Below, in pieces: positions 22,357-33,402 of a stretch of DNA of 64,000 nt (its first letter is position 1; every line of letters starts with the position of its first letter). The notes under the pieces are model-generated. The model searched no databases and had not been told where the DNA came from. It saw only the letters and a program-made list of their open reading frames with translations. The position numbers were made by a program, and so were the translations under genes. Source of the stretch: Schistocephalus solidus (lineage: Eukaryota; Platyhelminthes; Cestoda; Diphyllobothriidea; Diphyllobothriidae); the NCBI GenBank assembly GCA_017591395.1, contig WEDG01004481.1, positions 62,001 to 126,000 on the forward strand. Direction: 5' to 3'.

Positions 22357-22716
22357 AGGCATGCCTTGTATGGCCGCATAAACAGGACACGGAAATAGGG
22401 ACCGCCCCACCCGTTTAAAATAGGTGGCCTTAGGGTAAATTTCAGGAAGGATATATATGTGCCCATGTCTTAATGCTAACACCAACCCTAACATAAAACC
22501 TAACTTTTGCCTTAATCTAAACCTTACCGCTAATATAATAGCAACCTTAACCCTTGACCTAACCATGAACCTAACCCCAACTCTGGCCTTAGCCTCAAAC
22601 CTAACCCTCACCTTAATCCTAAACATAATTTCTCCGAAATTTAGCACAAAGCCATATGTATTGTAGGTGGTTCTTTTTCTCGTGTCCTGTTTAGGCAGCC
22701 ATACAAGACATCCTAA
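22357..22716. mobile_element. Rep-4 terminal-inverted-repeat element, best-preserved copy
   Basis: The left end (ccttgtatggccgcataaac, then aggacacgg) matches the reverse complement of the right end (tcttgtatggctgcctaaac, then aggacacga), giving inverted repeats of about 30-45 bases. The interior (22470-22630) is a run of degenerate cctaac/ccttaa words, that is TTAGGG-like on the minus strand. No coding frame of its own; the open frames on both strands of the array are artefacts of the repeat. Target-site duplication is not clear. Confidence 0.75.
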
Positions 22717-24552
22717 CCCTGTTTACTGCTTCAACAATTCTCCAACAGGCAACCAACTAGCACCATGCATGGGACTTTTCGACGTCTCTAAGTATCTTCA
22801 GCGATTATGCGACGCCCCTAAAATTTGATCCCGATTTCCTCCAAATGGCCTGTTTAGTGGCATGATGCTGACGCGCACGTAGAGGAACATTCCTCTGTCT
22901 TCTTCTGCTGATACGACAGCGAGGACGTATTGACCCCTGCCCATGCTCAACCGATAATTCTCACACGAGCTTTTCTTTAAATCTAATTTTTTGCTCAGGA
23001 CCGGGTGGTTTACTAATGTCGTAAGCTGGAGCCGTTTTCGTCTTTGTTTCTACTTTCTGCGCGTCGGGTAAGAGACCGGCTGGATGCCCTCATAGTGTGC
23101 GTATGCTCCTGTTTAACCTCGGCTAGTACTAAAATATGATGGATAATTTAACTAGGCCTCTATCCAAGGGGGATTTTTGAACGCCATTCTCTTGTAGCTT
23201 TGTATATTCTCACTCGGAACCGGCGAGATGTGGACCTGCGCATCAATGGGCTTGAGTGTTCGACTGAAAAGTTTTGGTTACTAATTTGCAGTTATTTTAC
23301 TGTCAGATACTTGCCTGGTTTCATGTTTTGACAGGCTGATATCAGTAAATGTGCTAGAAATGTCTCTTTTCATCCCTCCTGTCTTGATCCGTGATACTTC
23401 TCGAGTCGATGACCGGCCCTTCTCTAGTTGTCTTGATGTGAAATATATTGCGGATTACCGACTGCCATTTGGCCTTATATTACTCTGAAGCATTGAGTAA
23501 ATGAAATTACCGGACTGTTTATCTGACGTATATAGTTTAGAATAATTCCCATTCGTCATCAGTCATGTACTTACCCCCAAAAATCACTTCTGCACCTACT
23601 GTTATTTGTGATGATCAAAGTTTCCCCAGCGGTGACCATCGTAGTTTTTATTCCATCACTGCTATCGCTCGTCTGGGGTTCTGTTCAAACTGAAAAAGCC
23701 GTTGCTATAGACCGTGAGCTCTGGTTGTGTCTTTTTATTCGGTATGTTATTTCAGGCTATTCTAGACTAGACTGGCGGCCTCACTTCTAAATTCCCGGAC
23801 TTTCATGGAGCTGCACCGGTAGTCCCCATTTCGATGTTCTTTTGTATTGCCGTGCAGCCTTCATCTGACATACTGTGTTTAGCCTTTCGTCAATCCCTAT
23901 GCCTCGAACCACTTTTACTTCTATCTGGTTCGCTATAGGAAATTTCGTCCGTCACGTTGACGGAGGTCACTTCATCTCCACTGTGACCACTCGCGCATGA
24001 TTAGGGTTATGGTTAAAAGAACTCGTACAGCATCCATGTCAGTCTTCTTAAACCGCAGAACATTAATAAGTCGATTGACTTGCAGGTAGGATAGGTTGCA
24101 ACTGCCGACTGAAAACTTTGTCCTCTCTCGCATAGCACGCGTATTGGTCCCCCCCACGCCAACTTAGTCATATTCACCACGATACATCCTTCCTAGCGTG
24201 GTTGATGTTATGGGCCTTCCACTATCTAAATGCAAAAATTCTTCTCTGTGACGTGTCAGACTCCTTTTTATTAAATTTTGGCGTTTTTCCTTTTATGCGA
24301 ACTTTTCGTATTTATCCCGGTGGCCACGGAGCCTATGTCCTCTGCACTGTTTGAAACTCAACCACCCGCCACCCATTTTCCTACCTTTTTTCCGCGCGTT
24401 CCGTCCATTTTTTGTCCTCTTGCGTCGACCCAAGACCTTGCGCCAGTAGGTTGTAGTAAGTATGCATAAAACTCATTTTTCGCTCCGATGACCACCACCC
24501 ATTTCTCGCCGCATCCTGTTTACTTCCTCTCATTCCCCTTCTGCCGTTTTAG
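22717..24552. other. Unassigned sequence, probably DEPDC5 intron
   Basis: It lies immediately 5' of the first DEPDC5 exon found. A stretch at 23000-23068 (ttgctcag before, GTAAGA after) could be a small exon but its frame is ambiguous. A donor-like GTAAGT at about 24457 follows an open frame with the wrong phase for the next exon. No upstream DEPDC5 exon could be confirmed. Confidence 0.35.
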
Positions 24553-24644
24553 GCCGTTATTGTCCGCCTGAGCATGGGGTCATTGTTCCAGACGCTGATC
24601 TTGCAACCGGATGAGACAATAACCGTGACCAAATATCAAGCCAG
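24553..24644 (+). CDS. DEPDC5: DEPDC5/Iml1 exon (SHEN region, first part found)
   Basis: DEPDC5/Iml1 is the large subunit of GATOR1, with NPRL2 and NPRL3. This complex is a GAP for Rag GTPases at the lysosome that silences mTORC1 when amino acids are low. The exon follows ctgccgttttag and ends at CAG|GTAAGT. In phase 0 it encodes 30 residues, including RLSMGSLFQTL and ETITVTKYQA. From memory, human DEPDC5 has WLSMGRTFHKV and MITVTRYLPK at the matching place. It leaves in phase 2, and the first base of the exon at 27757 completes an Arg codon. Upstream exons (N-terminal and SABA regions) were not found in the window. Confidence 0.85.
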
Positions 24645-26355
24645 GTAAGTCCTGGTTTTCATAGGTTCACGCAACAGCCGCGATGGTTGCGCATAAAAAG
24701 CGCACCACAGTTTCGTGCTGGGGGTGTCTTCACTGAGCTGTGTGCTGGCCGGGTGTTTATTGCCTATGTGCCCGTGTTGTCGTGCGGTGGGAGTTTTTTC
24801 TCCTAGGCGGTGTAGGAACAATTTGCAAAGTGCACCGGAAAGAGACCATCACCGAACATTTACGGCAATTCTGAATAGCTTACTTATTCTTTAGCTGCCG
24901 CGTAGAACTTCCAAATAATTTACCCTAGGCGGTTATCTGATGTGAAATAGGAAAATGATTTCCAGGGTTTGCATGACACTTTCCCAAAGCAAGTGAAACG
25001 AAGATGGTACTCCTCGACACATCAAATTTTTGCCAGTAAACCGTTGCTTCGCACTGCAAAACCGTGATTTCCAGACTCTTCAATTTGCCTTCGGGCGTCA
25101 AACTACCTTATGTCTTCTGGTAGACCCGCAGCCGATAATTAAGTTCCGCCGGTCTCATATTAAACTAAGTAGATCTTACCGTTCAGATCCTCGTGGAATC
25201 ACACGGAAAGATCATTGAGAGCAAAGTAGGGAAGACCATTATTCGTTTCCCATCTTGAGGTTTTTTGGTTTCTAGGCTGTTTAGGCGTACCAAGCTTCCG
25301 GCCTTACTGCGAACTTCTAATGGCTTCCTCGTCAGTGTATACAATACTATCAGTGGCACCTATCTATAAGTCCTTGCAATTGCTCACCTGGTCGATTTAC
25401 ACATTTGTTGCTTTTATTCGCCCTTTCTTTGTCAAACTCAATGACAAACACCATATACCAAATGTTCCTAGAATTTTATATTACTGAGACCTGCTCAGCA
25501 CTTATTTGTAGGATTTCTGGGCAAGAACTGCTTTGCGACTTCCCTAACCCAGTAACGAATTCTAAGCCTAAAGAACACAATGGATAAGGTTAGTTTGGCG
25601 TGTAGGTACGTGTGGATAGGTGGGGAGGGGGGTGTATTAGGGCTAATTGATTACAAAAAACAGCTCATTTAACCGATGACGATGGTCACATAAATTACTT
25701 TTCATTGCCAACCCGTTACCGCCTTTCTCGTCCTTTAAAGTGCCGTACCCTCGTTCCCACCGTTGCCGTACCGCACGCATACCTATTCATTGTGTTCGGT
25801 TGGGGGGGGGGGGGGGGGGGTACAAACATTCGTTGACGGCTAGGGAGTCGCACGAGCAGTCCTTACCGATTTCTGTTTATGTCGGAAAATTGGCGGATTG
25901 TCAACGTAAAACTTATCTGTTAACAGAATTACCACGTTTTAAGACACAATATTGCATCAATGAGGATGTCACCCTTGTAGGGCGGCTTGTTGCGCAGCCT
26001 CAGGAACACGACAGTGATTTTTCCAGTAAATTCTGGATGCACGAAAAAGCTTAGTTTTGGAAGTATAAATCTCCGCCCTTGAGGGGGCGTGTTTATTGTT
26101 TGGTCATCGAAGTCGAACAGTTGTTGGAAGTGCCCGTGCAGACATTCGACCCTGATCGGTTTGTCAGTAGGGAGGTGTGCGTTGTCATTGCGGGCAGAAT
26201 CAGCTGGCAAATAAGTTCACTGATTTTTCGACTTTCACTGACGTCCGAGGTCTATTTCAAGGTTGACTTTCCTCTTATCTTCTGGAGTTGGTGCCACGGA
26301 GCATCGTCGAGATCGAGCAGTCTGGCAGTCAACGGTACGCGCTGATTCAGTCATT
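24645..26355. other. DEPDC5 intron, unassigned part
   Basis: First half of the 3.1-kb intron between exons 24553-24644 and 27757-27940. It has a poly-G run at about 25802-25820 and an isolated cluster of gttagg/ctaaccc words near 25545-25600. No exon or named repeat otherwise. Confidence 0.5.
25802..25820. repeat. Poly-G run of about 19 bases
   Basis: An unbroken G tract follows ggt in intronic sequence. Such a run can form a G-quadruplex and is prone to length error in sequencing. Confidence 0.9.
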
Positions 26356-26852
26356 TTGGTGTCTTTGTGTATATGCAATATGTGTATATACATTATAAAC
26401 AATCTGACGCGCTTGAAACTATCACGGTGCGCTAAAAGCCGTGGCTTGGAAGGTTGCCAACTGACGGGATAACTCGGACCGCGTGGTCAGCCCAATGTGT
26501 GTTTTGTGTGGAGTGGCTGACTGGCGGACTGAGAGTCAGGCTGCAATGGCTCCTTCTTAATGTGGCCTTTATGGCACTCTCACTCCCTGGGTTCCGAGCC
26601 AGGTGTGGTGGTACGCCCAGGGGCGGCTCCGGCTGCGCCAGCCACCTGCGTCCTCTCCCACCTCCGGTCTTCTTGACTCTGTCAAGACACCGGGTTCAGA
26701 TGGGGGAGGAGGGGAGAGTGCGGTAGCTGCAGCGCAAGGCTACTATCACTTAAAACTAATTCACGCACAAGTCACCGTCCCTGCACCACCCATCCGTGGA
26801 GCATACAGTGGACATCGTCGAAATCGATGGTCGAACTGTCGTGTGTGTGCCC
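26356..26852 (+). repeat. Rep-3, long-form copy
   Basis: This copy carries about 210 bases (cttgaaactatcacggtgcg, gtcagcccaatgtgtgtttt, gagtcaggctgcaatggctc) before the common Rep-3 core. The core starts at ccaggtgtggtggtacgccc and ends at ggtcgaactgtcgtgtgtg. The same long form occurs inverted at 47173-47960. It is joined directly to a second core at 26853. No protein domain or Pol III boxes seen. Class unknown. Confidence 0.75.
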
Positions 26853-27225
26853 CCTAAACGGGCCACGTGTTAAATGCGTCTGGATCAACACGGGGGCCAC
26901 ATTAGGGCACGGCAGGCGTTATTCGGGTTGCGCTCCCATAGCAAATGCCGAACATGGAGGTGTTGTGGCATGCCTAGGAGCGGCTATTACTTAGGGGACC
27001 CAGCCGCGCCAGCTACCTGCGTCCTCTTCCGCCTCCGGTCTTCTTGACTCTGTCTTGACACCGGGCTCAGGTGGGGGAGGAGGAGAGAGTGCGGTAGATG
27101 CAGCGCAAGTCTACTATCACTTTAAACTAAATCATGCGCAAGTCACCGTTCCGGCTCCTTTTTCCCATGGAGCATACGGTGGACATCGTCGGACTACGAC
27201 GGTCGAACTGTCGTGTGTGTATATG
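26853..27225 (+). repeat. Rep-3, standard copy in tandem with the preceding one
   Basis: It starts tgccccctaaacgggccacg, contains ggcaggcgttattcgggttg, cctccggtcttcttgactct and agtgcggtagatgcagcgca, and ends ggtcgaactgtcgtgtgtg. These words recur in the same order at 31829, 38728 and, inverted, at 55668. Confidence 0.85.
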
Positions 27226-27756
27226 TGTTAATCATCCAACTTTTTCGCTGAAAGACTTCCTCAATGAAGGCTTTTTGTTGCCGCCTTACTCGATTCAAGT
27301 TACGGAGCGAAAGTGGATTGGTGTTTAGGGCCTCAATTGTAATTGTATGCTATAAGGGCGGTTTGCACGAGACGCCTTGGTCGTGGGTGAAAGTAATTTA
27401 CAGATTATGCGAAGGAGGACGCGATATTGCTGGTGCATGCTGTTAGTTTCAGAAACACACGTCGATCTGTAATCATTCGTCTAGTCACTCTGATGAACCG
27501 CTCATTTATCACTGCAAACGCGGGTTTTTCTAAAGATTTTTAATTGCACGACAGACTGAGTTAATACGGTGGCATATTTATCGGATTTATAACACCGCGA
27601 TCTCCATGGATCAGTCGCTGTTAGTTCTCGCGACCACATTACTTTTGCCTTTTAGGGAATTCGGCTCTCTTTCTCTCTCCCCGCTTTCCCCTCCACCTAT
27701 TCAACATGGCTGCAGTTCTGTCGACGAAAACGCTTGTTTGCTTTATCCCCTTTCAG

Positions 27757-27940
27757 ACGCAACCAGAAGATGGACACATTTTCAGTCAACTATCGCTACG
27801 CTCTACAGGTGCCGGACAGCCTGACCTACTATCCGCTCGAGGTCAAGTTCGCTGACCGTATCTCATCTGCCTTCAACTGGAGTTACTTAGACAACCTCGT
27901 TTGTAGTCGTGGTATCAACGATTCCTACGGTCTCGTCTCG
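27757..27940 (+). CDS. DEPDC5: DEPDC5/Iml1 exon (SHEN region, second part found)
   Basis: The acceptor is tttgctttatcccctttcag. The exon completes an Arg codon with its first base and then encodes RNQKMDTFSVNYRYALQVP, LEVKFADR and FNWSYLDNLVC. Human DEPDC5 has IHYTYSL, WVEFSHE and YKWNYLDQYIC in the same order (from memory). It ends at LVS before a weak donor TCG|GTCCGT, in phase 0. The next exon (41670) begins in phase 0 with ALKFWRSRFMILP, matching the human SLKFWRTRFLLLP that follows the same YLD segment. The intron in between is 13.7 kb. Confidence 0.9.
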
Positions 27941-30585
27941 GTCCGTCTCCGTCTGTCCTATTCTCTCATTTTACTGATCCTTTACATGTTAACATATTGT
28001 GATTAGGTTTTTGTGTATAATTCCATGCTGGCCACCTGCAACAATTGCCTCATTAGGCAAATGAATAGACCATCATAAATGTTCGCCAGCTTGATTCGGT
28101 GTGAAGAGGATTGTTGCCATGGCACTTTCTTTGTGATCGTTGAAGACTGTTCCGCTTGTTTGAGTTCTGTGTCCAGTGCGCTTTTAGCTTTCTGACAGTA
28201 TCTCCTTAGGCAAACCCCTGCCTATCCCCGCGTCTTTCTACCTACCTGTTTCCAGCGGTGTATTTTTTAACTTTTAGTGGGGACCTAGCCCTTAGTACTC
28301 TCTATTCTGTGACCAGTGGCTTACATGCAGTAACTGGGGCTCGGTGTGTGGAGGTTCTGATTGCATAATGATTTCATTTAAGAGGTAGCCGTAATTGGAC
28401 ACCAAGCGGGATCCGTAGATTCGTGTGATTTTCGCACCTTTGTTGGCTGCGTCCAAAGTTAAATCCCACCCAACCCGGCTTTCCTCCGACCATTCGCTGG
28501 CCTTTTAATAAACAGAGGTCTTTTACTGATGTCCATTTTTTTCTCTTTCGCGTTGCAATTTGCCGGTATAGTAGCAACATTTGTTGCTTATTCCTACGCT
28601 TCTTATGACGCTGGCCAGGATATTTGGTTTCTAATGCTCCCCGCATAGGCTTATTAAATCATGTCGCACGGCCAATCCGCCGACCGCTGAACGCGACACT
28701 AAGTTTGAAAGACAGGCTTTACTCTCCCACCCCCTCCCACTATTGGGCCAGCATCGCTCAACTTATGTAACTGTATGCCATTTTCAAATAGCACCTTCAG
28801 AGAGATTTTGGGTGATCCTAAACTGTCGATCATCTTTTCGTAAGTGTACGAAGGTTCTGTTTGACTTATTTCCCGGCCCAACAGCCCTATGTTCCATCAA
28901 ACCAGCGGCCCAAACTTTTTAGCGCGTTTACGACTGTCTAACGCCTAGTTTATATTTTGCGATTGTTGATCGACCTCGTCCATTACGACAAACGAGTTAT
29001 TGGGTTTTGAATTCCTATCATCTACGGAGGCACTGAATGAGATACCTAATTTTTGTGACTACTAGGGGATAATTACTGCAAATAGGCTTCATATTTGCGA
29101 CCATTTATTTTTCTCCCTTTTCCAAGGAAACGGGCGTGTACTGTTAACTCGCCCAAAATAAGAAAAAATGAGCATGTTGGTCTGCCAATGACGATTTGGT
29201 CATACATCTGCGAGTACTCTCACTGGGTGCATTATTGTCTGTCTGGCGGAATAATTTGGGCCGTTTGAGGTCAGTATTCGTCGTTCATTTATTTCATATT
29301 TATCTCCCGTCGCGTAGTGAGTAACTGTTTTCACCAGAATCCCAATATCGTGGGTGCCGTGCACGAGGTCTCGGAAATAATGAAGTGTACAGATAAGGAT
29401 GGGGTCGGTATGGCCTTTTCGTGCTTCGGTCGTCCTTTCTGCTACGTCAGACTGGACATCGTCGATTATTTAATGTGGAAAATTTCCACCTCGATCTAAT
29501 TTGAATAATCATTGAAGTGCCGTTTCTCATAAATAGACGATCTTCGAATTTCCTGTAGCAGGATAGACCTTTTTCACAAATGCATGCTTGATCTTTCGTA
29601 TAGTGATTTATTCAGGTCTTTCATATTTTGCGTGAACCTGTGTCCAGTCTTGCTTGCTATCACATGATGGGTAGAAGAGTCTCATGTTCGTAGAGCTTCT
29701 CTCTCCCCCTTTGCTTCATTCCCTTGCCTCTAGCGAGAGGAGGAAGTCCGGCAGACTTTATCGTATTCGCCCCCTGCATAAGGTCTCTCGCGGCGCTGCG
29801 CACATTTTGTCGCTCATTTCGTACGTATCATTTTGAAGGCCATAATCTCCTCATTATCTTGCGGCCAACTCCGACCAATCATGAATCGGGATGTAGCAGA
29901 TGAGATTAGATGCGGCTTTCTTTGATGTACCGACGAGCCGCTCTCAGAGCCTACCAATTACTAATTTCCTCACTGGTCTGCTAGTTTAATGATCTGCGAC
30001 AAATCAGCGTTTCCCACTCCGCATCTCCCCCCCCCCACTCTGCATTTTAGTGGTGGACAGTGTTGCATGCAACTTTTTCTACTGGAAGTTATGCGCGCGG
30101 CTCAAGTCGAGATAACCATTCCGTGCCGACCACTGCGGGGGCCTTTCAAAGTCCTCTGGAAGCCGTTGGCAGGGCTGTCTTGTTGTCCTGTCTAAAATTT
30201 AAACGTCCCCCCCGGTGAACAACCAAAGATCTGATCAGGTGCCATATTGGCAGAAACGTAGACAGTGCCACTGACAGCCATCTGTATTTCTATAACCGAG
30301 TCTTGACTCAGTGCACAGTCATTCCCGATGTGGTCTGAATGAATGACCACTCGCCAAGGTTTTGTGATCCTTTTCGAGCACCTCGGCTGTACCCGCTTAA
30401 CAGAATGTTTCTTTCATCCCCTACCACCACAACTTTTTTACTATCAAAGGATGTGCTAGACTGGGTTAGCCCAGTGTATTGTTTACTCTTCACAAAACAA
30501 CCGTTTAGGCCAATATGGCCAAGTTGTTAAATAGGTAACGATACACGAATCATCTCTGCGAACTCCAGATGACTGCATTGAAAAT
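27941..30585. other. Large DEPDC5 intron, first part, unassigned
   Basis: No repeat family or exon was recognised between the donor at 27941 and the nested gene at 30586. Confidence 0.5.
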
Positions 30586-30861
30586 ATGTCGGATTCGATT
30601 CTGAGTAAGTCTCACTCGGAGGCTCTCTCAGTAGAACTTGAACTATGTGTACCAAAAAGCAAAATTGCTCCAACTGAGGCTGATGCTCAATTTAAAGAAT
30701 TATATCACCAGCTTACATGCATGACACTGAGGTCAGAAGACAACATAGCATGGCTAAAAGCGAAATTTATTGACATGGGGTATGATGAAGACAACGTGCT
30801 GTGTTTCTTAATCGTTCTTATGCAGAGTCGATCCGTCGAGCGAGAATTTTTACCTGTTCCG
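30586..30861 (+). CDS. Small nested gene, exon 1 (unknown function)
   Basis: An ATG at 30586 opens 92 codons ending EREFLPVP at a donor CCG|GTGAGC (30862). An in-frame TAG at 30532 lies upstream, so this ATG is a reasonable start. The residue mix is protein-like: an acidic and basic helical middle part (FKELYHQLTCMTLRSEDNIA, then FIDMGYDEDNVL). It has no signal peptide, transmembrane segment or recognised domain. Joined in phase 0 to 31048-31173, it predicts a 133-residue soluble protein. The whole gene lies on the same strand inside the 13.7-kb DEPDC5 intron. The presence of an intron argues against a retrocopy. Function unknown. Confidence 0.55.
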
Positions 30862-31047
30862 GTGAGCAACTTAAGGTTCTCTGATTTTCATCCCGGAACG
30901 CTCACCTTCGCGAATCTGCGAGATTGCTCTATCGATACATCAATTGGAAAGGACAGCACATACCTATTTTGAGTTTCACCACAATTCATAGGGAACGAAA
31001 CTTGTTTCTTGCCTATTCAACATGACTAATGGAATTCTTTCCTACAG

Positions 31048-31173
31048 ATGATGGTTGCTTTTCTTGGAAACCGGTGTTCAGAGAACGTTATCGATAAGTT
31101 GCCATTCTGCATAAGAAACTCTAGCTGGCGTGTGCCTGCCAAAAAGACCATCGAGAATTTTCCTCCATGTTAA
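31048..31173 (+). CDS. Small nested gene, exon 2 (unknown function)
   Basis: After a good acceptor (attctttcctacag) the frame left by exon 1 stays open for 41 codons (MMVAFLGNRCSENVIDKLPF..., ending KKTIENFPPC) to TAA at 31171-31173. The intron is 186 bases, close to the 187-base spacing at 42565-42751. A possible ATTAAA poly(A) signal lies at about 31279. The basic, cysteine-containing tail shows no known motif. An alternative is that the first reading simply runs on to the stop at 30972, but that sequence is less protein-like. Confidence 0.5.
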   Translation: MMVAFLGNRCSENVIDKLPFCIRNSSWRVPAKKTIENFPPC

Positions 31174-31828
31174 GCGTGATATAATATGACAAGATGAAGC
31201 GACGTGTCCGCTGTACAGGCATACATCGCCCCCATCTTGTTGTTCCGAAGTACCATACCGATTAGTCTCGTTAGACCAATTAAATATACCTTGCGAACGG
31301 CATTTACGTGGTTACATGTGGTTGCGAATGTAAGTATACTGTGAGAGAAAATTTAGTCAGCAACCTGTCAATTAAAAATATGTCTAATGGCTGCTGATAG
31401 CAGAAAACGAGTTATCAGGAAGCTCAATTACGAAGCATCAGATGGATCCAACGACCGTGTTTAAGATCCTGCCTCGATCGAAGACTGCATGTTTCCTTCT
31501 TCAGTTAGCAGCCACGGCGATACGTTGAAGAAAAATGGAATGATGCTAGGTTTTGCATCACTTGGTGCACCCCACTCTGCCATGGTCAGAGTCTTGGAGG
31601 CGAATAACCCCTCTGCCCTCTGCCGTTCATTCATCCTCCCTCCCCCACATTGCTGACTAATATTTCATGCTGTTTAGCCTCAGTCGCGCTTGACGAGGTT
31701 TCGCTGTAAGCAAAACGGGTTCAAATATGCAGCTTCCTCTCCCACGCCGACACTGCTCACGTGGGCCCAACAACGTGTTTGGTGCAGGGGCGGTGACTTG
31801 CACGTGATTTAGATTTTAGTCCTAGTAG
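31174..31828. other. Unassigned sequence, probable 3' UTR of the nested gene then intron
   Basis: It contains the ATTAAA motif near 31279. Nothing else is recognised before the Rep-3 copy. Confidence 0.4.
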
Positions 31829-32185
31829 GTGCCCCCTAAACGGGCCACATGCTAGATGCGTTGGACCAACACGGGGGCCACATCAGGGCATGGCAGGCGT
31901 TATTCGGGTTGCGCTCCCATAACGAATGCCGAACATGGTAGTGTGGTGGCACGCCCAGGCGCGGCTCCGGCCGCGCCAGCCACCTGCGCCCTCTCCCACC
32001 TCCGGTCTTCTTGACTCTGTCATGACACCGGGTTCAGGTGGGAGAGGAGGAGAGAGTGCGGTAGATGCAGCGCCAGTCTACTATCACTTTAAACTAAATC
32101 ACGCGCAAGTCACCGTCCCTGCACCACCCTTCCGTGGAGCATACGGTGGACCTCGTCGGACTACGACGGTCGAACTGTCAGTCAT
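31829..32185 (+). repeat. Rep-3, standard copy
   Basis: It starts gtgccccctaaacgggccac and ends ggtcgaactgtcag, with the same internal order as 26853-27225. No target-site duplication was recognised. Confidence 0.85.
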
Positions 32186-32629
32186 AGTAGACTTGTGCAG
32201 CATCTGCCGCCCTCTCCCTCTCTCTGGTCCCTCACCCTCCTGAGTCTGGACAAAGTAAAGAAGAACGGGGATGGGATCATTCGCAGGTGATTGGTGCGGC
32301 AGAAACCCTTGCCTAGGCGTGGCACGACACCCCCTTTTCTACGCACAACTAACCAGGATTTCACACAGAGTTGTGAACTGCTCGGATAAGTCATCTACCA
32401 GAGGAGCCACATGAAGAAAAAGCCTAAGAACAGCTTCCTACTTACGCAAGGGGTGCCTGCTGTGTGCTCGTGGTATGTGATGTTGGGCGTGTTCATGTGT
32501 GGTGTAGGTGCTGGTGAGGAGGTACATTAGGGTTGCTGTCTCATAAAATGTTAACCGAAGTTCTGAACTGTGTTTTCAGTTCGAAAAAAAAATAATTTAC
32601 TAGGACTGTAATATTAATTGTCGTGTAGT

Positions 32630-33402
32630 GTACTTCCACAATATTTTAGTCACATCAGAATGCCAGCTTTTGAACGAGCTTCCCTTCGGCGGCCTGCAAA
32701 GACTACTCTATAAACAATTAGTAGGTATTTTCGCATTGATTTTCAATGCATGTATAAATATGTATATTTTTTAGAAAAAAAGAGGCCAAAATAGTCGATC
32801 TTGCACTCGTTGGGCAGCGGATCACATCTTCTTTAAATTTCTTACTCGAAGAAAAGCAATATTTCCGGTTGAAAATGTTTCTTATTATGAGATTGTATAA
32901 GACCGGGAAATTCCCATTCATAATACAGCCTTTTCATTCAATTTGTTTATGTTGCTTATAAAGTATGCAAAATTGGTCACATCCATTGTCTCATTATGTG
33001 AGCACTGTGTGACCTCTTCCTCACAGTAAAGCTAATTGGGTGATTTTCCTTAAGCCGAATGTATGCAGCCTGTAATGTGGAAGCCCGGAATGCAAGTGTA
33101 ATGGCAGGTCGTACTCAAGAAAATTTTGCAATTTAGCAAGTTTTTTAAACCGAAAGTTACAATTTTTCGAGCATAAAATTTTAGAAAAGATATAATTTGC
33201 TTCCAAATGAGTACATGAAATAAATAGTGCTGCTCATTTTTTTCTTTACATGTCACTTGAATTTATATGGGCATCAAACATCAATGAGAAACTGTGTACT
33301 ATCCGTGTAATGACGTTTTACAGATTGTAGTTTTTTGCTGGCGGCTTGAAAGTAACTCGTTCAAAAGCCGACATCCTGACGTAACTAAGATATCTTGGAA
33401 TT
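32630..33402. mobile_element. Rep-5 AT-rich terminal-inverted-repeat element
   Basis: The left arm (ccacaatattttagtcacat, then cagaatgccagcttttgaac) and the reverse complement of the right arm (ccaagatatcttagttacgt, then caggatgtcggcttttgaac) are inverted repeats of roughly 80-100 bases. The AT-rich interior matches the element at 63263-64000 in inverted orientation (for example cattacacttgcattc..gcttcc). No transposase frame. A non-autonomous, MITE-like DNA element is the best description. Confidence 0.75.

Noticed and set aside
22457..22666. True telomere or chromosome end
   Set aside because: The TTAGGG-like words are degenerate, short and enclosed by inverted repeats, with ordinary sequence on both sides.
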